Positions 6,944-16,800 of a DNA stretch of 40,262 nucleotides are shown here, one piece after another. Under the pieces are notes generated by a model. That model ran no database searches and was not told the DNA's origin. It was given only the letters and a program-made list of their open reading frames with translations. The translations under genes were made by a program, and so were the position numbers. The stretch covers positions 1 to 40,262 of the forward strand of contig DATKZC010000012.1 of NCBI GenBank assembly GCA_035528175.1, written 5' to 3'. The stretch's first letter is position 1; every line of letters starts with the position of its first letter. The stretch is from JAHILA01 sp035528175 (lineage in GTDB: Bacteria; Patescibacteriota; Minisyncoccia; RBG-13-40-8-A).

Positions 6944-8479
6944 ATGAACAAAGTTTTTTCAGCAGCTATAACTGGCCTTGAAGCTGAACTCATAGAGGTG
7001 GAGGCGGATTTATCATCCGGTCTCCGCTTTTTTAGTATTGTCGGACTACCGGATAAGTCCGTTGAAGAATCTAAAGAGAGAATTGCTGCAGCAATAAAAA
7101 ATAGCGGAGCAGAGCCTCCACACAAACAAAATAAAAGAGTAATTATTAATTTAGCGCCAGCTGATTTAAGAAAAGAAGGTTCGGCCTATGACTTGCCTAT
7201 TGCTTTAAGCTTCCTCTTGTCATCAGGGCAGATAAAATTTGATGAAAAAGACAAATTATTTGTCGGTGAATTGGCTTTGAATGGCGATATTAGAAGAGCT
7301 AACGGGATTTTGCCGATTTGTTTAATGGCAAAAGAAAAAGGAATTACCAATATCTTTGTTCCGAAATCAAACAGCAATGAAGCAAGATTAATAAAAAATA
7401 TAAATATCTTTCCTATTGAATCTTTGGCAGAGCTTATCGGATTTTTGGAAAATAGGATTGAAATTAAGCCCCTTGAACCATTTGGCGATGAATTTTTAGA
7501 AGGATTTGAAATTGGATTCCAGCCAAGTGTTGATATGGCTTATATAAAGGGGCAGGAAAATGCCAAAAGGGCATTGGAAATCGCTGCAAGCGGAAATCAT
7601 AATGTGCTCATGACCGGACCACCTGGATCAGGAAAAACATTATTGGCAAAAGCGATTTCCACAATCCTGCCCAAAATGGCTTGGAGTGAAATCTTGGAAG
7701 TTACTAAAATCTATAGCATAGCTGGAAAACTTTCCCATAAAAAACCCTTAATTCACCAAAGGCCGTTCCGTTCTCCTCATCACAGCGCATCAGAAGCTTC
7801 TTTAATCGGGGGCGGAGGCGTTGCCAGGCCAGGAGAAATTACTTTAGCACACCGCGGAATATTATTCCTTGATGAATTTCCGGAAGTACACAGAGATGTT
7901 CTGGAAAGTTTGAGGCAGCCATTGGAAGACGGCGTAATCCATGTTGCCAGAGCCAAGGCCAGCTATACTTTCCCAGCCAGATTTACCTTGATTGCCGCAA
8001 TGAACCCCTGCCCTTGCGGATATTACGGGGACCCGGAAAAACAATGCACCTGCAACCAACAACAAATCAATAAATACCAAAGAAGAGTGTCCGGTCCGAT
8101 TATGGACAGAATTGATTTATATGTTGAAGTGCCGCATGTAAAATATGAAAAATTAATTGATGAAAATATGGAGGGTTCAAGCCAAGCAATCAGGAATAAA
8201 GTGGAAAAAGCCAGGAAAATCCAAATTGAAAGATTCAAAGATGATAATATTGTTACAAACTCGGAAATGGATATTCCTTTGATTAAAAAACATTGCAAAA
8301 CCGATGAGCAAGGGGAGAAATTATTACGCAATGCAGTAAACAATCTACATATGTCAGCGCGCGGGTATCACCGCATTTTAAAGTTAGCGCGCACCATTGC
8401 CGACCTCGCCGAATCTCCTGACATCACTTCCCAGCACATTGCCGAAGCCCTGCAATATAGACCGAAAGTGGAAATATAA
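6944..8479 (+). CDS. comM: YifB/ComM family Mg-chelatase-like AAA+ ATPase
   Basis: ComM is a hexameric branch-migration helicase that extends recombination of imported single-stranded DNA during natural transformation. The 511-residue protein has the full family layout: N-terminal ChlI-like domain (1-170, with SIVGLPDKSVEESKERI and NLAPADLRKEG), Walker A GPPGSGKT (225-232), Walker B GILFLDEF (305-312), a cysteine-rich loop NPCPCGYYGDPEKQCTC (about 355-372), and the C-terminal Mg-chelatase domain with SARGYHRILKLARTIADL. A perfect DnaA box touches the start. Its presence fits DNA uptake, and a pilus/secretion locus lies 4.5 kb downstream; whether that locus takes up DNA is not shown. Confidence 0.95.
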   Translation: MNKVFSAAITGLEAELIEVEADLSSGLRFFSIVGLPDKSVEESKERIAAAIKNSGAEPPHKQNKRVIINLAPADLRKEGSAYDLPIALSFLLSSGQIKFDEKDKLFVGELALNGDIRRANGILPICLMAKEKGITNIFVPKSNSNEARLIKNINIFPIESLAELIGFLENRIEIKPLEPFGDEFLEGFEIGFQPSVDMAYIKGQENAKRALEIAASGNHNVLMTGPPGSGKTLLAKAISTILPKMAWSEILEVTKIYSIAGKLSHKKPLIHQRPFRSPHHSASEASLIGGGGVARPGEITLAHRGILFLDEFPEVHRDVLESLRQPLEDGVIHVARAKASYTFPARFTLIAAMNPCPCGYYGDPEKQCTCNQQQINKYQRRVSGPIMDRIDLYVEVPHVKYEKLIDENMEGSSQAIRNKVEKARKIQIERFKDDNIVTNSEMDIPLIKKHCKTDEQGEKLLRNAVNNLHMSARGYHRILKLARTIADLAESPDITSQHIAEALQYRPKVEI

Positions 8480-8506
8480 AAACAAAGGCCACTTTATGTG
8501 GCCTTT
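8479..8506. terminator. Bidirectional intrinsic terminator
   Basis: AAAGGCCAC and GTGGCCTTT (8484-8492 with 8498-8506) form a perfect 9-bp stem. On minus it is followed by G and five T; on plus by a weaker T-rich stretch. The stop codon of the minus-strand gene lies within the loop. Confidence 0.8.
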
Positions 8507-8763
8507 GCGATTTTGACGAAAGGAAAATAGAATTTGAATCCGCTTGTCATATACTCATTCGATGTCTCGTTCACATAAATGTCTTCCAATAAGACGAGCT
8601 CGCATGAGATAAAACCTTCTTCATTTTCTTCTCCGCCAGAACAATATCCTGCGAATTCAACTCTCTTGTTTAAAAAATTTTCCCTTGCCTCATAATGAAA
8701 CCCTCCTTGCCCGATTTCAACAATTATACACTTATCCCCAAGGCAAAATTTTTCTTTTTCCAT
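8494..8763 (-). CDS. Small protein of unknown function (89 aa)
   Basis: Not recognised. I start it at ATG 8763-8761, 5 nt after a strong AAGGAGG; a GTG two codons upstream is part of that site. The sequence has no signal peptide or membrane helix. Its pattern of short hydrophobic strands (CIIVEIGQGGFHYEA, VEFAGYCSGG, CELVLLEDIYV, GFKFYFPFVKIA) suggests a small beta-rich fold, with three cysteines and an acidic loop (GGEENEEG). The stop codon sits in the loop of its own terminator. Like the genes at 1241 and 39074 it is a stand-alone unit with a canonical ribosome binding site. The 8770-8824 leader region is AT-rich and holds two tandem TTAGAATAA copies. Confidence 0.65.
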   Translation of the reverse strand: MEKEKFCLGDKCIIVEIGQGGFHYEARENFLNKRVEFAGYCSGGEENEEGFISCELVLLEDIYVNETSNEYMTSGFKFYFPFVKIAKAT

Positions 8764-8824
8764 AAGCACCTCCTTTTTTAAAATATACCATGTTTATAAT
8801 AAGATTAGAATAATTAGAATAATT

Positions 8825-9838
8825 TTAATAAATGTATCCTAAAATTCTCCAGTCGTTTTTGGAAATGGTACGCACGCTTTTTATTCCCAAACCCAAATAA
8901 TTCATATCTGAAATAGTAATTAAATCACCTTCCACGGCTTCAACATAAGCTACATGGCCATAACGCTGCATTAACCAAGTATTGCCACGCATAGAAATTA
9001 TTGCTCCTGGCATTGGTTCGATGCCAGTTTCAAATCCATATTCAACAGCTTTTTTCAGCCAAGTTTTAGCATCCCCATTCCAAGGAACATATCTTTTTTG
9101 GGCAACATACCAAGTACATTGACCCCAAGGAAATCCATGGCTTGTACTGCCATAAGGACCAAGTTCTTCTGTGTTATAAGCATAGGTTTTAGCTTTTGGC
9201 GCATATTCAACCGGCTTCTGACCATCAGGAATAATAATGTCCTGACCAATGGCCAAATTTCCATTAGCCGGCAACCCGTTCATGGCAATTGTCTCTTCTG
9301 AATTGCCTTTGTATGTTTTAACAATCTTATCCAGGGTTTCACCATTTTTGACTGTATGTTTGATTCCTGAAACCGGCAAAATAACCAATTCTTGACCTGC
9401 TTTAATCTTGCTTAAAGGACTTAAATTATTAGCCCAGAGGAGAGTATTGGTAGTTATGCCGAATATAGAAGCAATGCCAGAAGGAATGTCGCCTTGTTGA
9501 ACTTCGTAGGTAATAATCCCACCTCTTTCCAAGGCCAAAGTAGACAGGGCTCCTGTCGGAGAATTATTAGCCACAAAAGCGCTGTTCTGAATAACTACAT
9601 TGGAATCTTCAAAATATGACCCGTCAAAATATGATTCCTCAATTATAGTTTCTGCCGGATTTAAATCTTTTGAAGCATAAACAAAGGAACTTCGTCTGGT
9701 CATTTCCTCTTCTTCGCTTGTTGCAGAGTCATTATTGAGACTGCCAGCAATGGCATTAGTCAAAAATAAAGACCCAAATCCAATAAAAATAACTGCTGCC
9801 ACCTTAAAATAAGGAATTTTGAGCAGTTTCTCCTCCAA
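8825..9838 (-). CDS. LysM-LysM-CHAP cell wall hydrolase
   Basis: Membrane-anchored peptidoglycan-binding amidase or endopeptidase. A membrane helix (about residues 11-30) leads to a linker, two LysM domains (about 110-156 and 160-206: YEVQQGDIPSGIASIFGI and HTVKNGETLDKIVKTYKG) and a C-terminal CHAP domain (about 225-337). The CHAP catalytic set is visible: Cys in GQCTWYVA (about 241), His in YGHVAYVE (about 295), and Asn/Asp in SDMNYLG (about 311-313). It likely trims wall cross-links during growth, division or insertion of surface machines. The start is uncertain: TTG at 9838 is used, but a GGAGGAG lies just after it, so a non-ATG codon slightly downstream is possible. It is expressed divergently from uvrD. 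Confidence 0.88.
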   Translation of the reverse strand: MEEKLLKIPYFKVAAVIFIGFGSLFLTNAIAGSLNNDSATSEEEEMTRRSSFVYASKDLNPAETIIEESYFDGSYFEDSNVVIQNSAFVANNSPTGALSTLALERGGIITYEVQQGDIPSGIASIFGITTNTLLWANNLSPLSKIKAGQELVILPVSGIKHTVKNGETLDKIVKTYKGNSEETIAMNGLPANGNLAIGQDIIIPDGQKPVEYAPKAKTYAYNTEELGPYGSTSHGFPWGQCTWYVAQKRYVPWNGDAKTWLKKAVEYGFETGIEPMPGAIISMRGNTWLMQRYGHVAYVEAVEGDLITISDMNYLGLGIKSVRTISKNDWRILGYIY

Positions 9839-9926
9839 TAACTCAATTGTTGGATTCTCTAAAATAAGTTTCTAGTTAAGCTGATTAGCTAAACAAAAAT
9901 ACCTCCACTGAGTTTCGGTATTATTA

Positions 9927-9955
9927 AAATTAGCATGCTTATAATCCCTTGTCAA
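9927..9955 (-). promoter_or_regulatory. Promoter of the LysM-CHAP gene
   Basis: On minus: TTGACA (9955-9950), 17-nt spacer, TAATTT (9932-9927). It gives a leader of about 80 nt. Confidence 0.6.
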
Positions 9956-9982
9956 GCTTTTTAAAACAAAATTTTTCTCTTG

Positions 9983-9991
9983 TGCTATACT
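9983..9991 (+). promoter_or_regulatory. Extended -10 promoter of uvrD
   Basis: TGcTATACT forms an extended -10 element. A start near 9998 would give a 46-nt leader that contains a hairpin. The two divergent promoters share about 60 nt. Confidence 0.5.
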
Positions 9992-10001
9992 ACAAAAATG
10001 G

Positions 10002-10033
10002 AAGCCCGCCCAAGGCGGATCAGTCCTGGGCTG
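10002..10033. repeat. GC-rich palindromic repeat in the uvrD leader
   Basis: AGCCC (10003-10007) pairs with GGGCT (10028-10032), and an alternative hairpin CGCC-CAA-GGCG lies at 10007-10017. It is far more GC-rich than its surroundings and resembles the other palindromes of this window. Confidence 0.5.
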
Positions 10034-10043
10034 AAAATAAACA

Positions 10044-11984
10044 ATGGAAAACGAAAATATTTTAGAAAACCTAAACCTGGAACAGAAAAAAGCTGTCCAA
10101 GCCACCGACGGCCCGATTTTGATATTGGCCGGACCAGGTTCCGGCAAAACAAAGGTGCTCACCCACCGCTTGTCTTATTTAATCAAACAGGGAATCCCGG
10201 GGCAAGACATTCTCGCAGTCACTTTTACCAACAAGGCAGCGGATGAGATGAAAAAACGAACCATTAAACTCCTTGCCCCATTAGATGCCGCGCGTCTAAC
10301 GGGGTTTATCGGCACCTTTCATTCTTTTTGTCTAAAAATCCTGAGAAATGAGATAGATAAGTTGGGTTATAAGAAAAACTTCGTTATTTATGACGAAAAT
10401 GACCAATTGAATCTGATAAAAGAGGTAATAAAAAATATTGAAATCAACCAAGAACAATTTCCTGCCAAAAGAGCGCTCCATGTAATTTCCTCCTTAAAAA
10501 ACGAAACCATTGATTACGAAACTTATGGGGAAAATGCGCAGGAATATTTCGAAAAAACTATTGCCAAAATTTATCAAAAATATCAGTCGGAATTAAAAAA
10601 AAATAATGCTCTAGATTTTGATGATTTAATCATGCTTACTGTAAAATTATTTGAAAATTTCCCAGAGATTCTGGAGTTTTATCAGGAAAAATACAAATAT
10701 ATTATGGTCGATGAATACCAGGATACTGACCCGTCGCAATACAAGTTAATAAAACTCTTATCTTTAAAATACAGAAATGTCTGCGTTGTCGGAGATGATG
10801 CACAATCAATTTATTCTTTCAGAAATGCTGACTTCAGGAATATTTTGAATTTCGAAAAAGATTATCCTCAAGCAAAAGTTATAACACTGGATCAGAATTA
10901 CCGCTCAACCCAGAATATTTTGGATGCTGCTTCAAAATTAATTTCCAAAAATGTTTATCAAAAGCCAAAAAATCTCTGGACAAAAAACCCTTCTGGCCCG
11001 CCAATATCAATTATCGGCACCTGGGACGAAAAAAGTGAAGCGGGATTTATTGTCCAGAAAATAAAAGAATTTTTAAAACAAGGATATAAATTGCATGATT
11101 TCGCTGTTTTTTACAGAACCAATGCCCAGTCGCGCGCAATTGAAGAAGCATTTATTAAAAACAACGTTCCTTACAAATTAATCGGAGCAATTAGGTTCTA
11201 TCAGAGAAAAGAAATTAAAGATATTGTCAGTTATTTGAAATATATTACTGTTGACGACTCAATGAGTTTAAAAAGAATAATTAACACCCCAACAAGAGGA
11301 ATTGGCAAAATCACGCTTGATAGAATTATTAAAAATGGAATAGAAAAGGTTGCCGAAGAAAAACCAGAAGTGGGAATTTTCCACAAATTTATCAAGAAAG
11401 CCAAAGAATTCGCTTTCAAAAATCCCCTAACTAAACTCTTGAAATTTATTTTAAAGGAAACTGATTATCAAAATTACCTTAAAAAAACTTATGGCGATAA
11501 TGAGCTGCAGGCAGGACTTTCTGAAGATGAAGCCCGATGGCAAAACATTGAAGAATTAATAAATGTCGGAGCTGAATATGATAAATTGCCTGCGCCGGAC
11601 GGATTAAAAGAATTTCTGGGAAAAACAGCGCTTTTGTCTGATGCTGACGAGATTCAAAATAATAAAGAAGTTGTGCACCTAATGACTCTTCATACTGCCA
11701 AAGGGCTGGAATTTCCGATTATATTTATCATTGGCTGCGAAGAGGGAATTCTTCCTCATTCCCGAAGCTTACTAAATCCATTAGATATTGAGGAAGAGCG
11801 CAGATTATTCTATGTCGGCATTACCAGAAGCAAAACTCATCTGCATTTGGTTGTATCGCAAAGAAGAACCAGTTGGGGAAGCAAAGAGGCAAATATGCCA
11901 TCAAGATTTTTGTCAGAAATCCCAGAGCATTTGATAAATTATGAAGAATACGAGCCAGAAATAAAGGACTTAATTGATTTCTGA
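10044..11984 (+). CDS. UvrD/PcrA/Rep-family DNA helicase
   Basis: Superfamily 1A 3' to 5' helicase acting in repair and replication restart. All motifs are seen in 646 aa: Q motif region NLEQKKAV (11-18), Walker A GPGSGKT (30-36), Ia TFTNKAADEMK (60-70), motif Ib TFHSF (91-95), Walker B VDEYQDTD (222-229), motif III GDDAQSIYSFR, motif IV DQNYRST, motif V TLHTAKGLEFP and motif VI EERRLFYVGITRSK. It is slightly short because the C-terminal tail (Tudor-like in PcrA) is missing. Residues 78-87 are encoded by a 10-bp-arm palindrome placed in the variable loop before TFHSF. The ATG has no Shine-Dalgarno motif. rsmA follows on the same strand after 35 nt. Confidence 0.95.
   Translation: MENENILENLNLEQKKAVQATDGPILILAGPGSGKTKVLTHRLSYLIKQGIPGQDILAVTFTNKAADEMKKRTIKLLAPLDAARLTGFIGTFHSFCLKILRNEIDKLGYKKNFVIYDENDQLNLIKEVIKNIEINQEQFPAKRALHVISSLKNETIDYETYGENAQEYFEKTIAKIYQKYQSELKKNNALDFDDLIMLTVKLFENFPEILEFYQEKYKYIMVDEYQDTDPSQYKLIKLLSLKYRNVCVVGDDAQSIYSFRNADFRNILNFEKDYPQAKVITLDQNYRSTQNILDAASKLISKNVYQKPKNLWTKNPSGPPISIIGTWDEKSEAGFIVQKIKEFLKQGYKLHDFAVFYRTNAQSRAIEEAFIKNNVPYKLIGAIRFYQRKEIKDIVSYLKYITVDDSMSLKRIINTPTRGIGKITLDRIIKNGIEKVAEEKPEVGIFHKFIKKAKEFAFKNPLTKLLKFILKETDYQNYLKKTYGDNELQAGLSEDEARWQNIEELINVGAEYDKLPAPDGLKEFLGKTALLSDADEIQNNKEVVHLMTLHTAKGLEFPIIFIIGCEEGILPHSRSLLNPLDIEEERRLFYVGITRSKTHLHLVVSQRRTSWGSKEANMPSRFLSEIPEHLINYEEYEPEIKDLIDF
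10276..10304. repeat. Palindrome inside the uvrD coding region
   Basis: CCCCATTAGA (10276-10285) and TCTAACGGGG (10295-10304) form a 10-bp stem with one mismatch around a GC-rich 9-nt loop. It encodes residues 78-87 in frame. Confidence 0.65.
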
Positions 11985-12019
11985 AATTTCTAATTTCTAA
12001 TTAACCTAATCAAATCCCA

Positions 12020-12814
12020 ATGACTAAAATTCAGGATACGCTAAAACAATACAACATCCATCCCAAAAAATATATGGGACAAAATTTTCTGATTGATGAA
12101 AATGTTTTAAATAAAATTATTGGCGCAGCAAACCTTTCCCCAGAAGATACAGTGCTAGAAATCGGCCCAGGACTGGGAATTTTGACTATTGAATTGGCAA
12201 AAAGAGCAAAAAAAGTAATTACAATTGAGAAAGATAAAAATCTTTGTGAAGTATTGCAAAAGACATTGGACGAAGAAAATATTAAAAATGTTAAAATTAT
12301 AAATGGAGACATCTTAAAGATAAAACCCGTTGGATTTCCGAATTACAAAATCGTGGCGAATATCCCGTATTATTTGACTTCGCCTATAATTAGAAAATTT
12401 CTTGAAGCCGGAAATAAACCCGCTATGATGATTTTGATGGTTCAGAAGGAAGTGGCGCAAAGAATAACAGCAAAACCGCCACACATGAACATATTATCTA
12501 TTGCTGTGCAGTTTTATGCCGAACCAGAAATCATTGATTATGTCCCGAAAAGCAGTTTTTCCCCAATGCCAAAAGTCGATTCAGCAATAATGAAAATTAT
12601 CCCAAAGCAAATCCCCGAAATCAACACTGAAAAGTTTTTTACACTAGTTAAAAAGGGTTTTTCCGCTAAAAGAAAAATGCTGAAGAACAACCTCTCGATT
12701 TTACTCAAGGCAAATCAAATAAATCTCGAAAAAATTGGATTAAATCCAAAAGTCAGGGCGGAAAATTTATCAATTGATGACTGGATAAAAATATATCACG
12801 ATTTTTATTCTTGA
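12020..12814 (+). CDS. rsmA: 16S rRNA (adenine1518-N6/adenine1519-N6) dimethyltransferase
   Basis: Dimethylates two adjacent adenines in the 3' terminal hairpin of 16S rRNA during late 30S assembly. The 264-residue protein shows KYMGQNFL (17-24), the SAM-binding EIGPGLGILT (47-56), acidic ITIEKD (68-72), NGDILK (95-100), the catalytic NIPYYLTSP (114-122) and the C-terminal rRNA-binding FSAKRKMLKNNL. It follows uvrD by 35 nt and has no clear ribosome binding site. A separate promoter for the next locus begins right at its end. Confidence 0.97.
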   Translation: MTKIQDTLKQYNIHPKKYMGQNFLIDENVLNKIIGAANLSPEDTVLEIGPGLGILTIELAKRAKKVITIEKDKNLCEVLQKTLDEENIKNVKIINGDILKIKPVGFPNYKIVANIPYYLTSPIIRKFLEAGNKPAMMILMVQKEVAQRITAKPPHMNILSIAVQFYAEPEIIDYVPKSSFSPMPKVDSAIMKIIPKQIPEINTEKFFTLVKKGFSAKRKMLKNNLSILLKANQINLEKIGLNPKVRAENLSIDDWIKIYHDFYS

Positions 12815-12827
12815 CTGACTATTTTTG

Positions 12828-12850
12828 TGTTATAATAAAAGTGATATAAT
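12828..12850 (+). promoter_or_regulatory. Two extended -10 promoters of the secretion/pilus locus
   Basis: TGtTATAAT (12828-12836) and TGaTATAAT (12842-12850) are both perfect extended -10 elements. The second ends 7 nt before the ATG at 12858, the same arrangement as at dnaA, so transcripts from it would be leaderless. Confidence 0.65.
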
Positions 12851-12857
12851 TAAGAAT

Positions 12858-13871
12858 ATGGGATTAAAAATAAAGAACATACCATTGGCTACAATTATAC
12901 TAGCAGGCATTTTTGCTGTTGGGTTAATTTTATTTGTAGGCGCTTTCTCAAAAAGAAGCGCTTTTTCCACATATAATTTATGGGGTGGCAAAGAAACCGT
13001 TATTGAATCCGAGAGCAAAGACACAGACAATGATGGATTAAAAGATTGGGAAGAAAATTTATATAAAACCGACCCCTTGAATTCTGATACAGATGCCGAT
13101 GGGTATTTAGATGGCGAAGAAATAAATTCTGGACACAATCCATTGGTCAAAGGACCGAATGATAAACAAGTATTCTATCCTTTGCCCATTGGCGACAAAT
13201 ATAATATAACCAGTCAGATATTCTCTGATTTTGACGCAATAGCAAAATCGTATATTGAGCAAAAAGACCAATATGTCAGAGACCATCCAGAAATCATTGA
13301 CCCAACGATGTATATGGCCGAGGCATCTAAGGGCGCATTAGATGAAATGATGAGAAGAGCCATGCTCTACAATGAAGCGGACTGGTCGGATAAGGCGAAC
13401 GCGGTTCTGGAAAAAAATCCGGAAATATTCCAGATTGAAATCTCAGATATTGATATAAAAATTTCTGATGACAATACTCCAGAAGCAATAAAAGTATATT
13501 TTGAAAAATTATCATCCTACGCAAAGTCAAATAATTTCCTTTTGCAAAACGAAAATCTTATTTTACTGCGGGACTCTTTTTCCAATAATGATTTTACCGA
13601 AGTAGATATTTTAATAACAATCAATGACGATGAAATATCTAAATTAGTTGATACTCCCGTTCCGTCATCATGGAAAGAATTGCATAAAAGCTTTTTAAAA
13701 ATCGCGATAACTTTACGGAACATTTTTGTTTCTTTAAGAGGATTTGAATCCGACCCAATAAAAGCCATTATTGCGAACAATGAAATAAAAAATGTTTCAA
13801 ATCTTTGGAAATCTTTTGAACAAAATATTCTAAAATTAAATGAATCGCAAAATCTAAATTTAGAATTATGA
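12858..13871 (+). CDS. Membrane-anchored protein with thrombospondin type 3-like calcium repeats
   Basis: First gene of the secretion/pilus locus. A membrane helix (about residues 9-29) is followed outside by acidic repeats DTDNDGLKDWEENLYKTDP and NSDTDADGYLDGEEINSG (about 55-95), the DxDxDGxxD pattern of thrombospondin type 3 or bacterial calcium-binding repeats. The remaining 230 residues are mostly helical and of unknown fold. The ATG 12858 is chosen over one 33 nt upstream because that one lies before the promoter's -10 box. The stop overlaps the next start in ATGA, so translation is coupled. The calcium repeats suggest a rigid extracellular stalk or adhesion role, which is inference. Confidence 0.75.
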   Translation: MGLKIKNIPLATIILAGIFAVGLILFVGAFSKRSAFSTYNLWGGKETVIESESKDTDNDGLKDWEENLYKTDPLNSDTDADGYLDGEEINSGHNPLVKGPNDKQVFYPLPIGDKYNITSQIFSDFDAIAKSYIEQKDQYVRDHPEIIDPTMYMAEASKGALDEMMRRAMLYNEADWSDKANAVLEKNPEIFQIEISDIDIKISDDNTPEAIKVYFEKLSSYAKSNNFLLQNENLILLRDSFSNNDFTEVDILITINDDEISKLVDTPVPSSWKELHKSFLKIAITLRNIFVSLRGFESDPIKAIIANNEIKNVSNLWKSFEQNILKLNESQNLNLEL

Positions 13872-16800
13872 AAAAACAGATTTTTACAATTTTGTTAATC
13901 GCAACAATTCTCGGTTCAACAATAGGCGCTTTCTTTTTTAATCCCAAAAAAGCAAATGCGGTTTTTGGAATCGGAGATATAAGTATAGATATAGTAAATC
14001 AGATTAAAGACTGGGTGCTTGATCAATTGCCAAAAACAGTTGCAAGGAGCATGATGGTCCGTTTGCAACAGGAAATAGCGCGCTGGGCCCAAGGAGGATT
14101 TACCGATGAAAACAAACCATTTGCAATGATAAGCTGGAAAGAAGAGGTTAAAAACGCATTACAAATCGCCTCCAGCAGATTTGTTAGTGAATTCAATCTT
14201 ACTCCTCTCTGCTCGCCATTTAAAGTTTCCCTCGGCACTGCTCTTGGAATTAACATGCCTGGAAGCGCAATGCTTTATGAAACATATGCTGCCTGTACAA
14301 TTAGCGATATTGTGGACAATGTTGAAGAATTTTACAAAAATCCATCCATTGCCATGTACGGATGGGATACCTGGACTGCATTAGCCCAGCCAAACAATAA
14401 TTTTGTCGGTTCGTTTATGATGGCGCTTTCAGAAAAGAAAAGATTAGAGCAGGAAGAAATAACAGAAGTAGAAAAAGAAGTTGAAGCTGGACAAGGAATA
14501 AAGAATGAAACAATCTGTAATCTAACAGATCAGCAAAAATGCGCAGCAGATTGCAATCAATATCCCGCCACAACCAATGGGCTTCCGAACCCAATTTATG
14601 TGGCTTGTATGTCATCTTGCGAAAAATCTTCAATTGGCGTTTGCCTTGAAGAAACCACCATAAAACTCGGCTCTGAAATAAAAACCAGCGTTGATAAGGC
14701 AATTGGAAGCGATATTGATTGGTTAATTTCTGCGGATGAAATAACCGAGATGATTAATCTGGTATTCTCCGGACTATTTAATAAACTAACTCACGGCATT
14801 AATGGAATGCTGACTAAAGGAAGTTCTTCAACAACTACAATATCTAAAAACCAGATAGAATACGGATATTATGAAGATTACAAAAAAACCCAGACGCCAC
14901 AGGATATCACAAAAGTGAAAGGAGATATTCTAAATAATATTTTAAAATCAATCCAAAGTGTATCTACTGCAGGATATGCCTGCGACAAGAATGAACAAAT
15001 AAAGGGTGATGTTTTTAGAGAAGTGGCTACAGATGTTTTAAATGAAGAGTCGCAGCACCTTTATACGACAATGGAAGGCATTAATTTGAAACCAGACTAT
15101 GAAGTTCTTGATGCGCAGCCAGCAGTTAATAACAAAATAGCGATATATGGCGTAACCTGGGATGATGTTCCTTTTAATAAATATCCGGAAAAATGCGCCA
15201 GTATTGCAAATAAAAAATGCAGCGATGTTAAAACCGGTCTGCCCTATGAATTGAGTATAAATAATATTAATGCCGAATGCGTTACGGGATGTTTAGAACA
15301 AATAAACAACTACCAAGTAGAATGCTTAAATACTTTTAATGAATGCGAATACAACTGCAAAGACGAAACATGCAAGACCGCCTGCCATACTGCATATTCA
15401 GCTTGCCGCGATACAGCAAAAACAAAAGCAGTTAATGATAAAAAGTGTTCAAGCATCGCAGTTGCTGATGCCTGTTTAAATGGGCAGGCACTGATAAGTA
15501 AGACAAAAAATAGCTGTAGCGATTGTATTAAAAAATATGAAGATTTCTGCGCATTAAAGGAAACCAAAGCAGAAAAAGACCTTTGCATACAAGAAAGCTG
15601 CGGGGATTATGAAGATATAAGTTCATCAATTAAAAGTGCGCAGGATTTCTACGACCGCTGCGCTTTAAATGAAACGAAATACTACTGCGAAGTTTGTTTG
15701 AAAGAATATTTTATGCCAGCAGATTATTGCGGACAAGTTTATGACTACATAAACCGCTCATTCGTTAAATATCCTGCCTTGGTTTATCATAATACCTGGT
15801 GGGGAGGATGGGTCAATTTTGAAGGGCAGTCTGAAGAACTTCTTAAAAATCCCTTTGTTGCCTGCGCCCCTCCACTTAATCCGTCATTTATTTCAACTGC
15901 TTTAACCTGCCGCATCTTGCCTGACTTCCAGTTTCCCGGAGGAGGAACCTGCAAAACATTATGCAAAACAACCGAAGAAGAATTAAAAAATATTACTGAT
16001 AATGAACCGCAGGAACTTGATTGCACCGGACCATTAAAAGATCCAGCGCATCCGGAATGGGGAGGAGTGTGGCATTCCGGAGGTTTGAGTCCAGGCGGAC
16101 AATATGCTACTTACTTGGCCAAGAAAAAGATTAAATGCTGCGCTGCTGTAACCGGACATATGCCAGAAGAATATAAGCTATGCAGAGGAATTACATCAGA
16201 TCCAGTACAAGAATTAGAAGGATGGTGCGAAAATAAGGGCAGACCACTATGGAAAAATCCGGAATGTTTTTGTGAGCAGGGTTGGCGACCAATAGATCTC
16301 ACAAAAAACGTTACAACAGGTTTAGATTTTTATTCTCCATGGTATAATGTCGGTCGCGATGACCCAGAAGAAACATGCAGTAGAGCATCAGGCGGTGTCA
16401 ATATTTTAGTACCAAATATGTCAAAAGCAAATAAAGCCATTCTTGAAACTAATTCTGCTGCAGGAGGAAGTATTGTATATGTCGCTGAACACGAGGCCAT
16501 TGATCCAGATTTAAATTCTTGTTTATATGAAAAAGTTTGCGCTGGAACAAATCTACCTCTGTGCGAAAACAGGACAATGACAACAAGTTGCGATTTTGTG
16601 GCAAATGAACCCACTGGCATAATTTGTTCTGAAGAAACCGTTCATACTCCATCCGCTTATAATTGTTGCAATTCCGGAGGAGTAGGAAGCGGAAAGGGAG
16701 TAATAAAAGTTGAATGTGATTTGGGTGGATATAAAAACCAAAAAGTGTTTTTGGGTGTCTACGATAATGATGAAACAGATTGCAGAACCGTGGTTACTAT

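Noticed and set aside
8786..8824. Tandem TTAGAATAA repeat upstream of the gene at 8494
   Set aside because: Only two AT-rich copies, which is expected by chance in this composition.
12825..12857. Upstream ATG for the TSP3-repeat protein
   Set aside because: It lies before both -10 boxes, so it would not be on the transcript, and it would disrupt the N-terminal membrane anchor.
14415..14702. Antisense open frames within the large secretion genes
   Set aside because: They have no ribosome binding site or recognisable product and mirror the codon pattern of the real genes.
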